From: Odontocerum albicorne
Taxonomy: Eukaryota; Arthropoda; Insecta; Trichoptera; Odontoceridae
Direction: 5' to 3'
Assembly: GCA_949825065.1 (NCBI GenBank)
Contig: OX463842.1
Span: 48,281,436-48,345,435 of the forward strand
Length of the DNA stretch: 64,000 bases
The position numbers and the translations under genes are program-made. Positions 23,601-32,346 of the stretch are shown here, piece by piece (the first letter of the stretch is position 1; each line of letters begins with the position of its first letter). The notes under the pieces were generated by a model that ran no database searches, was not told where the DNA came from, and saw only the letters and a list, made by a program, of their open reading frames with translations.

Positions 23601-26600
23601 GATTTTGTTAAAGAAATTGTTGAAAATTGTTTAGTTTGAGTTTTGTTTCCCATCTTACTTCCTTATTATATAACAATAAATTAAATATGTGCTTACGCAA
23701 TACAATAGCAATTAATGAACATCAAGTATATGCTTTTATTTTCATTGAAACAAAAAAAACCAAGATCATTTCCTACAATTTACACATTCTGCTATTTTAT
23801 CCTGGTTCCCAGAAAAGTGTAAAATCCGGTCATATTGTATTTTATTTACCTGAGTAAAACTTTTCCTGCGTGTGAATCCTGTTTTTCTTGTGTGGCGTCA
23901 CTCAGTAATCGTACGTCATCTGACACATCAAACTGGAACAGGGGACCACTTTTTCCTCTTGCCTAAAATATAAAATGTTTTTTTTATAAATTCATTCCGT
24001 AAGTACGAGTATAGTACTCTTCAAAAAAATTCAAATTAGTGATATGGATATGATGAAAAATATGTCCAGGAAACTATTGTCATCAATTTCATCATTTGAG
24101 ACTTGAAACAGCTGGAGTAGGCACATACTCGTAGCATCCTGTAGTTTAATTTAAAATCTCCATCATTCAAATAAAATAAATTAAGCATAATGGTATATTT
24201 TCAGAATAAGTTTAAATATTCATAAAATGTCTTAGTTGGAGGTCAGTCATATTTGTAAGTTTTCAACGATCCATCTAATCATCTATAAAAATGTTAAAAA
24301 GGCCAAAATTTTAAATCAAGCTGGAACCATTTATAGAAAAATACAGGTAGGTACCACGGGGAATTAAACCTGTAACCCTCGGATTGAAAGCCAGGTGTCT
24401 CATCTACTAGGCTATGTAGGTAATCTTTTTAACATTTGTCAGAATTAAACATAAAATTCTGGCATTCGGTAAAATGAAATGCACACAACTCAATGATGAA
24501 TTAATATTAAATACGTTTTAAAGCCGAGATTGGCAATGCGGTGCCCGCATGCATACTATCACATGGGAGATAATTTTGTTGCATCTTCACTGAGCTCAAG
24601 GTTGAAGACATCATTAAGTCTACACCAAAAAATATATTTTTTATGTCTTATGTAGTTTAATTAATCTTTTAATGTATCTTCCTTCAACACGTTGACTGCC
24701 GATTACGCGTTTGTGCGTAATGAGAGGAGAGTTCTGGGTGTCGATCACGCACTTACGCGTAATATCAGTATGTCACTTCTATTGGTCAGTCTGCCGCCAG
24801 CAACCGTCGTAGTGAGTTGTTTGTGCGTCGGCACTCAACGTGTTAAAGTCACGGAGTTGAAAAATAAATAAAATATTAATTGATTGATCAGAGAAGTGTT
24901 TAATTTATAGAGCTCCATAAATTAAACACTCAATCCAAAGAATAATTTTATATAGCCCCGTTTAGAGAGCAACTCCTCAAGGGTGATCCAACTCGGGACA
25001 AATCACGTCTGGCAGCTAGAGCAGTGCCTGAGCGAATAATGTATAACACTTTCCTTGTACATAGCACAACCCTGTGTGATTACTGCCATGCGGCAACTCC
25101 TTCCAATCAACCAGAAAGATGTTTAAGAGACTTTAATTGAAAGCCAGACTGAAACTTTTTTTTTTTTAATTTGAAAAGAACTTGCAGCCTTCGTGTCAGA
25201 AGACAGGTATTTTACCAACTAGGCAACAGAGGTCGTCAAACAGTTATACAGTCAAACCTTGGGTCACGAACGCCTCTAGTCATGAACAAATCGGCTTACG
25301 AACACAATTTCCGAACAAATTTTGACTCGACCTGCGTACAATACCTCGGCTCACGAATTAGTTACAACAGCGCATTACGCAATTACATAATAGTTGTTCT
25401 CAGTTGCGCGTGTTGTGAACATTGTTTGTCGTTGCGTTCGTTGTTCTTAATACAATTTTTTTTTGCTTTTTATATATATAATATACAGTATATATAAAAT
25501 ATTTTTTGCTTTAAATTAACCCTCATTATGGCTCCCAAGAAAATGAAAAGTGTTAGTGACAGTGGTGTCGAAGTATTACAGTAGAAATAAACAGTAGATG
25601 AGGTAATAATTCTTACCTTTGTAACAATGAAGTCATAAAATGTATTGTGATGAGGTAATAATTCTTACCTTTGTAACAATGAAGTCGTAAAATGTGTAGT
25701 GATGAGTTAATAATTCTTACCTTTGTAACAATGAAGTCGTAAAATGTGTAGTGATGGGGTAATATTAAATCTTCTTTCACGTACATCAATTGGTCTGCTG
25801 ACACAGTTTTTAGCTCACCAAATTCAGGCCTTAGCGTGTCGAGACATCTCTGCAGGAATTGATAAACTGAGTTTCCTGTAAAAACGATAAAATATTTTAA
25901 AATTATCATCTAAAAGGTAATTTGATTTATCAAATAGTATTTTTTAAAGTAACTAACTCCTATTGCGGTTTCTTGTAATTAAAGCTGGAAGATGAAGATA
26001 TCTGTAGACAGTTGCTTTTAAGATGTACTTTAATAAAAAAATAATTAATTATCATACACACAATATATGATTTAAAAATTTACATATTTTTATAAAAAGG
26101 CAAAACGTTGAGTATACAACAATTCTAAAAACCCTTAATTTTGTGCTTATGGAGGAACCGATTCACTAAGGCTAAGGCCACACCTAAGTGCTTCGCTAGG
26201 TGCTACGTGACTAATATACTAGGTGACTTCATGCTTGGCCACACCAAAGTGCTTCACACAAATTCATTTGACATTTGGGAGGGGTTGAGTCAACAAACGA
26301 TGTCACTCTCAAAACTAACCAATTTCATTACAACTTACCATCTTTATTTACTTCCTGTGCAACTTCATTCCAAAGTGATTTTATTACAGGTATATTTAGT
26401 AAAATTTGCTCAATGGGTTCCATAAAGGCTCCCTTTTATACACAGCTGTTATTAAAACTTCTGCCTTCTTGTAAAATCATTTAGTGACAGTAAAATTAAC
26501 CAACACGTCTGTTCGCTAGGTGACTAATCGTCATGTAGCGTAGCGTGCAGTGTGGCCATTGCGATAGTATGCGGTGCATTGGTTCGCTAGGATATGTCGC

Positions 26601-29600
26601 TTAGCTCACAGCGTAGCTCTAAGCACCAAGCGAGGCTCCTACCTGTGTGGCCGAGGCCTAAGTGTAGCCTATGACAATATGGTCTTATTTCTTAATAACA
26701 TATTTCATATATTTAATATCCTTAATAATCACACTGCATTTGCATCATCATGCACACTTTAATCCCAAGCGATCACATACACAATTTAAACTGCATAATA
26801 ATCTTAACAATCATATCACACACTCTAAATTCGCATCAGCCATTTACTCGCATACTTATGTGGAGGCTTCCAAAAGCTCCTCACTCTCCCAATCGAAGAG
26901 CCACCTGGTTGTATATTCTTTTAAATTTAAAGGTATCACATTACAAAATCACTACTGTCTCTGAGGATGTTGTTGGGAATTCTGAATTTTAAAGCATACT
27001 TTATCCCTTTTAACCTGCATCCAGTTAAAATTTCTGAAAAATATGCCCAGTTGCATATTTTTGGTTTGAAGAGGATGTATCTAAATCGATCAAAAAATCA
27101 AGAGAATATTAATATCTACTTCTTCGACATAGGAACCCAAAGCTTGGTCACAATAGCACAGGAGTATGACCAGTTTAGAAGTACTATGACAGAAAAGTCC
27201 ATTTTAAGACTGTAAAATGTTTTTAAAAAAATTCTGGTTTTCACTTATGTCTACATACCACTAAATTCACTAGATTGTACAATATACAACATAAGTGTAA
27301 TACAATACTCTAATCCCTTCTATGGAAAACCTGTCTCCATCTCCCTCCTATTCTAATCTTCACCTTAATTTACCACACGATTGAGAGCGAACGACAGTTA
27401 GATTTGAATTTAAGTGCAATGAAGGTCATACAATTTTTCAGTTTTTCTTCATACAATTCAAGTAGCTCTTGATAACTAAACCTTTTATCTAACTAGTGTG
27501 CGTATTTATAGACAATTGCGTGTGTCAACGGAACTATTATCTACGAATCCTCTCCCAACAGACTAAAGATAAGTGCATTCTTCCTCCTAAACTCCACTCC
27601 ATACAATAAGCAATACACTACAATTATAGTCTATTTTCACCAAAAAACTTTGACCAGTTGGTATATTTCAAAGCTAAATCACCATCTTAATTACATACGG
27701 ATTGGATAATCAAGCATATTATATTTTATTACCTTTCTTCAGAGTTACATTTCTCCTGTGCCCCGAGCCATCCCAGTAGCTGAAGGTGACAGTGATGGGC
27801 TGGTCCTTGAGTGTGGCTTGAGTCATCACCCATTCTAATCTAAGTTCTTCTCGCAACTTAAGATCTGCTTCTTCTCTGTCTCTGTCAGGAAGAAACGAGG
27901 TGTCCACATCAGGATTTTTCTTAATTTTCTTAGCAGTCTGCAAAACAAAAATTAAAAAAACTAAAAACTAATGAATAAACCATCTGTGCACAAAAAAAAG
28001 GATATTCAATTAGAATACTTTACAGAAATATTGATAGTAACTTTGCAAATTAAAAGAATTTTTTTTTTAAATATATATTTGTTCATCAACCAAAAATCTT
28101 TAGCTCTAATGACATGATTAACTAATTTCCTTTAAAGTGCACAGTCAAATAATTCATCTGGCTCTTTGAAAAATAAAGGAACTTGATTCTTCGTTTACTG
28201 AATTCTCCAAAAATGTTTTTGGTTTATCCTATATATTTATTTGTGTTAATGGTGCTCTTTTTTTTTGTTTTTAAATCTCATTATATTACAAGATGTACTA
28301 TAAGTTGCCCTATACTTTACTAACAACTGCTTATATCTATGTATTATATAACAATTTAGAATGGAAATCTCTTGAGAAACATAAATGAAATAACGTAAAG
28401 TATAGGACTATAAAAATTCAATATAAAATTAGTTTGAGTTTACCTATCAATTTTCAAAAAATAAATATTAATTTACTTTTTAAAATGATAGAAACCTTAA
28501 TAAAACTATAGAAGCCTTAGTATGCCAGACACACCAAATGTTAGAAGCCTTAATAAAATGATAGAATTCTTAGTATGCCAGACACACCAAATGATAGAAG
28601 CCTTAATAAAATGATAGAATTCTTAGTATGCCAGACACACCAAATTTGTAATATTTTCTTACCGGTTCAGTCTCTTCTTTCCAGCTCTTTTTAATGTCTT
28701 CTTCTTTTTCTTCAACTTCATCATTATCAATATCATTATCATTGTCATCATCATCAGTATCTTCTTTTTCTTCTTCTTCATCTTCATTGACATCAAATGA
28801 TAGGGCTTGTATCTGCAAATCAAAATATGTACAAGTACATAATACATTCAGAGTTAACTATGATACCTTAAGAAAAATATTGTATTTAATAATAGATTTG
28901 GTGGGTTCGAGTTTCGAGTTGGAGCCCCCTTGAGGAGAGTTTGCTCTCTAAATGGCACTTTAAAATTTATTAGTTTTATTGCGAGATTTACCTTAAATAT
29001 CATGAGATCTATCTTAAATACCATGAGATCTATATTACATATGAAAAAAGTTCTTAAGATGAAATAAGACTGGTCTCTGTGGCCTATTTAGTAAGACGCT
29101 TGTCTTCCGATCCAGGGGTTGCGGGTTCATTTCTTTTTAAAACGCCGATTTACAAAATAAAAATATATTACATGTACGGTCTTTAATCGACCATTACAAA
29201 GGTTACAAGAGTAATCCTACTTATAATTATGAGTGCTTCTTCTTCTTCAGTCGTTCTGGATCCATCCCTGGATACAGGCCTCCCCTTTGGTCTTCCACAA
29301 CTCCCTATCTCGGGCACACTGCATCCGCTTCATCCCCGCGGCCCGTCTTATATCGTCCGACCATCTAGCCTGTGGTCTCCCCACACCTCTCCTGCCCGTT
29401 CTAGGCTGCATTATGAGTGCACTTGAATAAAAATATATCTGTCTGGTTTTCACTTAAGTCCCCTTTAATATGTTTCTGGTTGGTTGGAAGAGATTGCCAT
29501 TTGGCAATAAGCTCGCAAAGTTGTGCTGTACACAATGAAATTTAACATTTTTTTAAACACGTTAGATATAAAATAAAACGATTATACCAAAAAAACCCAT

Positions 29601-30064
29601 TTCAATTGTAAGATTAATTAAAATTAAAAACAAAATTCAACTGGGAAAAATGTGATATTCAACGTTAGGGGGGCTGACATGACACTGAGAAGAAGAAGAG
29701 GGAAAAATGTAAAAATTACCTGCCGCTTTTGTTTGTTTTTCTGCTCTTGTTTTGCTTCAATTTCTTTTAATCTCTCTTTATCCTTTTCGGCCTTCTTCTG
29801 TGCTAACTTTTTCTCCCTTTCTCTGACAATGTGCTCTTGTTTGGCTCTCATCTCATCAAGGGTCACGAGACCGATCGTCGAACTTTTAAGTTGTTGCTCG
29901 ACTGCATCGTAATGAGTGGCAAATTTATTTTCTATATTGTGTATACGGAGATCTTCCTCAATTTTTTTCTTCCGCAGTTCAATTTCTTGTTGAGCCTTCT
30001 CGCGTTTTTTCATCAACTGCATGGCCCTTCCAGCTTCTGAAGCTGCTCCCTTGTAGTGAGCCAT
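20509..30064 (-). CDS. fam50: FAM50/XAP5 family protein, six exons, 355 aa
   Basis: Joined exons: 30064-29720, 28812-28663, 27937-27733, 25875-25721, 23962-23850, 20608-20509. All junctions are GT-AG and phases agree (total 1068 nt). The N-terminus [20 protein letters not shown], the [14 protein letters not shown] block, the [15 protein letters not shown] block, [37 protein letters not shown] and the ending [18 protein letters not shown] are diagnostic for FAM50 proteins; human FAM50A is about 339 aa. Residues 1-115 are mostly charged helix, 116-165 an acidic linker, and 166-355 the XAP5 domain. Known: FAM50A is nuclear and associates with the spliceosome C complex. Divergent from ZFC3H1. No frameshift or missing block; identity is near certain. 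Confidence 0.97.
20665..20850 (-). repeat. tRNA-derived SINE (family T1)
   Basis: On the minus strand the head carries GGTATCGGGTTCGATTCCCG, a good B-box-like match, and the body TTTTCACTTAACATCTTTTT and TTGTACTATATAC. It lies in FAM50 intron 5 just upstream of the last exon. The A box is degenerate and no tRNA fold closes, so it is a SINE and not a tRNA gene. Confidence 0.7.
21590..21910 (+). pseudogene. decayed DDE-type (IS630/Tc-like) transposase fragment
   Basis: Plus-strand frames give [11 protein letters not shown], then in a shifted frame [16 protein letters not shown], then [17 protein letters not shown] know this series of blocks from arthropod DDE superfamily transposases (DEAHFHLNG, VNKQNCRFW, RVTVWC). 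In-frame stops and a frameshift make it inactive. It sits in FAM50 intron 5 in antisense orientation. Confidence 0.6.
22054..22495 (+). mobile_element. possible solo LTR
   Basis: A CpG-rich, GC-richer block in AT-rich intron. It begins TGTAGGGACTACCGTCGTCC, contains a TATA-like TATAAATACC at about 22329, then AATAAAGAATCACTTG as a poly(A)-like signal, and ends near CCTACTAGGACA. TG...CA ends with this promoter and poly(A) order suggest an LTR. I did not find a clean target duplication or a second LTR, so the boundaries and identity are tentative. Confidence 0.4.
22530..23849. other. FAM50 intron 5, featureless part
   Basis: AT-rich intron sequence. The small plus-strand open frame at 23627-23857 overlaps exon 5 and has no family likeness. 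Confidence 0.5.
23850..23962 (-). CDS. fam50: FAM50 exon 5
   Basis: Acceptor TATTTTAG, donor CTCAG/GTAAAT, ends in phase 2. Encodes [38 protein letters not shown]. It matches the family block before WYE(K/R)[14 protein letters not shown]. It is too short to stand out as an open frame. Confidence 0.95.
24287..24425 (-). repeat. tRNA-derived SINE (family T1)
   Basis: On the minus strand: head CCTAGTAGATGAGACACCTG (A-box-like), then GAGGGTTACAGGTTTAATTC (B-box-like), then body with GTTCCAGCTTGAT and a TTTTTAACATTTT run. In FAM50 intron 4. Confidence 0.65.
24687..24842. mobile_element. piggyBac-like MITE
   Basis: The right end is GGCACTCAACGTG followed by TTAA (24843-24846). The left end is the inverted counterpart ACACGTTGACTGCC preceded by TTCA, a one-base change from TTAA (24683-24686). 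Short ends of this wording and TTAA targets are characteristic of piggyBac elements. Interior of 156 bp is CpG-rich and non-coding. Confidence 0.65.
24895..25035 (-). repeat. SINE-like repeat (family T2)
   Basis: The minus strand carries TTGAGGAGTTGCTCTCTAAA, shared with 28890-28990 and 49405-49510 (GAGAGTTTGCTCTCTAAA). Probably a second tRNA-derived SINE family. Confidence 0.5.
25045..25245 (-). repeat. tRNA-derived SINE (family T1)
   Basis: Minus strand: head CTAGTTGGTAAAATACCTGT, body CTTAAACATCTTTCTGGTTG, GGAAGGAGTTGCCGCATGG and tail GGGTTGTGCTATGTAC. This is the clearest copy of the family's full layout. In FAM50 intron 4. Confidence 0.75.
25246..25584 (+). mobile_element. Tigger/pogo-like 5' fragment with transposase start
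   Basis: The left end CAGTCAAACCTTGGGTCACG has the style of Tigger-type terminal repeats. The plus strand then has an ATG at 25528 giving [18 protein letters not shown] before a TAG, which matches the usual N-terminus of Tigger-type transposases (MAPKKMK...). The rest of the element is missing; the sequence runs directly into the duplicated FAM50 exon 4 donor region. Confidence 0.65.
25598..25757 (-). repeat. 52-bp tandem triplication carrying the FAM50 exon 4 donor
   Basis: The unit around TTACCTTTGTAACAATGAAG occurs three times, with donor dinucleotides at 25615-25616, 25667-25668 and 25719-25720. The unit holds the last coding bases of exon 4 plus the donor. Copies differ by a few bases. 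Confidence 0.93.
25721..25875 (-). CDS. fam50: FAM50 exon 4
   Basis: Begins in phase 1 after TTTTTACAG and encodes [20 protein letters not shown] to [10 protein letters not shown]. The donor AAG/GTAAGA is the first of three near-identical donors caused by a 52-bp tandem duplication (25615, 25667, 25719). Only this proximal donor keeps the frame with exon 5. Confidence 0.95.
26165..26665. mobile_element. MITE family M2 (GGCCACAC ends), long copy
   Basis: Left end AAGGCTAAGGCCACACCTAA, right end TACCTGTGTGGCCGAGGCCT, rich in CTAGG/CTAGC and AGTGCTTCGC motifs. A second internal GGCCACACC end near 26238 suggests one copy inserted in another. The relative at 63258-63480 is shorter. Probably hAT-type by terminal style; I could not confirm an 8-bp target duplication here. 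Confidence 0.65.
26666..27732. other. FAM50 intron 3, featureless part
   Basis: Short plus-strand open frames at 26574-27215 have no family likeness and overlap one another. I treat this as intronic non-coding sequence. Confidence 0.5.
27733..27937 (-). CDS. fam50: FAM50 exon 3, start of XAP5 domain
   Basis: Acceptor TTTTGCAG, donor AAAG/GTAATA, ends in phase 1. Encodes [20 protein letters not shown], then [10 protein letters not shown] and [18 protein letters not shown]. These are among the most conserved residues of the family. Confidence 0.96.
28483..28645. repeat. 53-bp tandem repeat in FAM50 intron 2
   Basis: Three units containing AGTATGCCAGACACACCAAA at 28519, 28572 and 28625 (53-bp period). 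The array lies just beyond the donor of exon 2 (GT at 28662-28661). Confidence 0.92.
28663..28812 (-). CDS. fam50: FAM50 exon 2, acidic linker
   Basis: Fifty codons, phase 0 at both ends, acceptor TTTGCAG, donor CCG/GTAAGA. Encodes [10 protein letters not shown] followed by an almost uninterrupted run of Asp, Glu and Asn to [17 protein letters not shown]. The family has an acidic linker at this place, and [15 protein letters not shown] parallels the vertebrate SSLSFTLEEEEE-type stretch. A 53-bp tandem repeat ends about 18 nt beyond the donor. Confidence 0.93.
28890..28990 (+). repeat. SINE-like repeat (family T2)
   Basis: GTGGGTTCGAGTTTCGAGTT followed by GAGGAGAGTTTGCTCTCTAA and a TTTATTAGTTTTATT tail. 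The same order occurs at 49405-49510. The GGTTCGA motif is B-box-like. Confidence 0.6.
29075..29550 (+). repeat. tRNA-derived SINE (family T1) split by a LINE fragment
   Basis: Head at 29084-29130 (GTCTTCCGATCCAGGGGTTG then CGGGTTCA). Body and tail resume at 29440-29545 (GGTTTTCACTTAAGTCCCCT, TTTCTGGTTGGTTGGAAGAG, GTTGTGCTGTACAC). Between them lies a minus-strand LINE fragment. In FAM50 intron 1. Confidence 0.65.
29245..29450 (-). pseudogene. LINE RT tail fragment
   Basis: Minus-strand frame: [46 protein letters not shown]. The [11 protein letters not shown]...A.DR..W..LGEA pattern is the C-terminal tail of many arthropod non-LTR reverse transcriptases. GC-rich relative to the intron. Confidence 0.8.
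29720..30064 (-). CDS. fam50: FAM50 exon 1
   Basis: Encodes residues 1-115 from ATG to KQKRQ. The donor is CAG followed by GTAATT, phase 0. A later in-frame start is unlikely because [15 protein letters not shown] is the conserved family N-terminus. Composition is a long charged helix ([26 protein letters not shown]). Confidence 0.96.
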
Positions 30065-32114
30065 TGTAAAGAGATTTAATTATATCTCTGAAAAATATTC
30101 TAAAACTTCGTTGAACAAGTGATTAGGTTTTCCTGAGTATGCACGCTTTATACGTTATACTGAAATGTAGTATCAAGATGACTTATAAGGATGTATATAA
30201 AAAATCAAAATAGTTCTCTTTTCCAAATCAAAGGAAATATCGGGTGACAAGAAGCTGAATTATTAAAAACAAACTATTCAATGCAATCTTACTAATATTA
30301 AAACAAGCAATGATTATCACCAATGGAGACGTATAGTCAACTTTTAGGGCAAAATCAGAGATAACACACGGCAAAATGTTAATTTGTATTAAAATAAGAC
30401 ACCAGTAAAACGACTGTTTTAATCGTGTGAGAAAATATTGTTGACAGATATCTGACATTGGACCAAAGACAAATCCAAAATTATTGACTTTTTGCGTATG
30501 GCTGCTACTTTTCCATTAAAAAACTGAGATCGGTGTTATACTGTGTAATAACATAATAATATTGATCAAAGCTTAGATCATTTAAATACGCGTAAAAAAA
30601 GTACGCATTTTTTTTTCAAATAGAATTTATGTTATTATACTTGTAAAAAATAGAAAAATGACGATAAGGAAAAATTGCTTCTGATTATCTAAATTTGAAT
30701 ATAAAACCCTTTCTTTCTAAATTTTATTCTAGTAAGAAGGTTAAGAATAGCAAGTGAAATTAATTTCAAAGATGTACATACATGTTAAGGAAACGAAATA
30801 CATATAAATTTGAGAGCAATAAGCTATCGAACGATCTAGGCTCGTCTCAAAAGATAGCTCTTATCAGAATGCATATTTATTAATGGTGCATGCCAAAATG
30901 AAAAGATACTAGATATTTTTTAGCTTAAGCCCTCATATACGTAAATTGAAAACATATGATAAAATTGTAAAGAAAATAAACAGGTATAAACATAAAAACG
31001 CATAAATTCACGCATAAAAGTCCAGGTGCAGTGTTCGAATATAGTGAGAAAAAAAATCAAATATTTTTAATTTCGTTGAAATGGCCCAGTAAAGCATATT
31101 AAAATAAACGCACAGTAGTAAAATAAAAAAAGGAGATAAATGGGTTCGTAATCAGCTCAATATGAATCCCTCAAAATAACACGCATTTTCCTGTTCTTTC
31201 AAGCACTTAAGTAGCTAATTTTAGTGTTTGATAGTCACGTAAGAGAAGGATTTTATATAAACAGGTCAATTATAACTTGGGAGAAGCAAAATAGTTTACT
31301 ACTGGTATCCCACAGCTAAAAATATTTAGAGCTCATGAAAAATGAAGAGGCTTTTGGTTTTTTTATATTTATAGACACTGATACAAACAATCTACCACCT
31401 TGCTGGAAATCCTAAATACTCGTACCTCCAAGTTTTCTGGAAAATATATTGAAGAAATATTTTTAACACTCCAGCACAATTTTTATGCAATCTCGCAATA
31501 TTTAATGCAATCTGTAATTTTTTCAACGCAATCCCTCCCTTTAATGCAATCTCAATTTTTTTTCAACGCAATCCCTCGCAATACTTAATTGCGGGAAAAG
31601 TATGCCTATCATCTTTCATCAAACTCTAATAAAAAGCTCTTGTATTTTTCAAACTATAATCATCTTTAAAATACATAATCAGAAATTCGAAGAAAAAAGC
31701 TTATCGAAGATTTTCAAGAATGATGACAAAACGATATTTCAAATCCATATGTAATATCATTGTATTAAATTTTAAGGCACGTGAGTTCATCGATTATGCT
31801 GACAATTAAAAAAAAATTAAGTTAGCTTTTATAATATTTCACACATTAAAAAAATCGTCTGTATTGTAATGTTGTTGGTGTCTAATATCAATATTCATCA
31901 TTTGACACTGGCGTATACTCCTTCACAAACAGTTCACACTTATTATTTGAAAAGAAGAAGAATCTAGATCTCTGAACGCAATATGATTTTTTGTTTTTGG
32001 TGCTATTACAATAGCCAACAATGGTGCAGTTTAGTTGACCTTTGCGATAGACTTGAAAACGTTACATATTTTATTTATTTAACTACGTGTTCGTAATTCT
32101 TTTGCAACGCGAAA
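30065..32114. promoter_or_regulatory. divergent promoter interval, FAM50 and ZFC3H1
   Basis: The start codons of the two genes face away from each other across 2050 bp. I recognise no transposon in it and no definite core promoter elements. A cluster of TGCAATC/CGCAATCCCTC repeats lies at 31490-31585. Transcription start sites cannot be placed from sequence alone; a bidirectional promoter is an inference from the layout. Confidence 0.5.
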
Positions 32115-32346
32115 ATGGTTTTAAACACAGAAACGCACATTATGAAGGAAAATATTAGCATCATGACATGTCAAGATGTAGTGAACATATCGGATTTGGA
32201 AGAGGGAGAAATCAACGGGGCAAGCGATTTGGAAGAAATATCAGATGTGTCCTCCGAGGAAGAGAAATTGTTGCGCAAGAGAATTGAGATTTTGGAGAAT
32301 TATAACAGTGCTCTCGGGAAAAAGCGTGCTAGGCTACTCTCATCAG
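32115..32346 (+). CDS. zfc3h1: ZFC3H1 exon 1
   Basis: Starts at ATG 32115, encodes the SDLEEGEI motif and a Ser/Glu-rich run then RKRIEILENYNSALGKKRAR. Two donors compete: GT at 32347 (CAG/GTACAG) and GT at 32353 (CAG/GTAAAG). Both end in phase 1 and both join exon 2 in frame, differing by two residues. I chose the first; the second is the stronger donor by consensus. Confidence 0.85.

Noticed and set aside
28694..28933. Ser-rich plus-strand frame opposite FAM50 exon 2
   Set aside because: It is the antisense of the acidic GAA/GAT run; TTC/TCA codons give an artificial Ser/Phe run.
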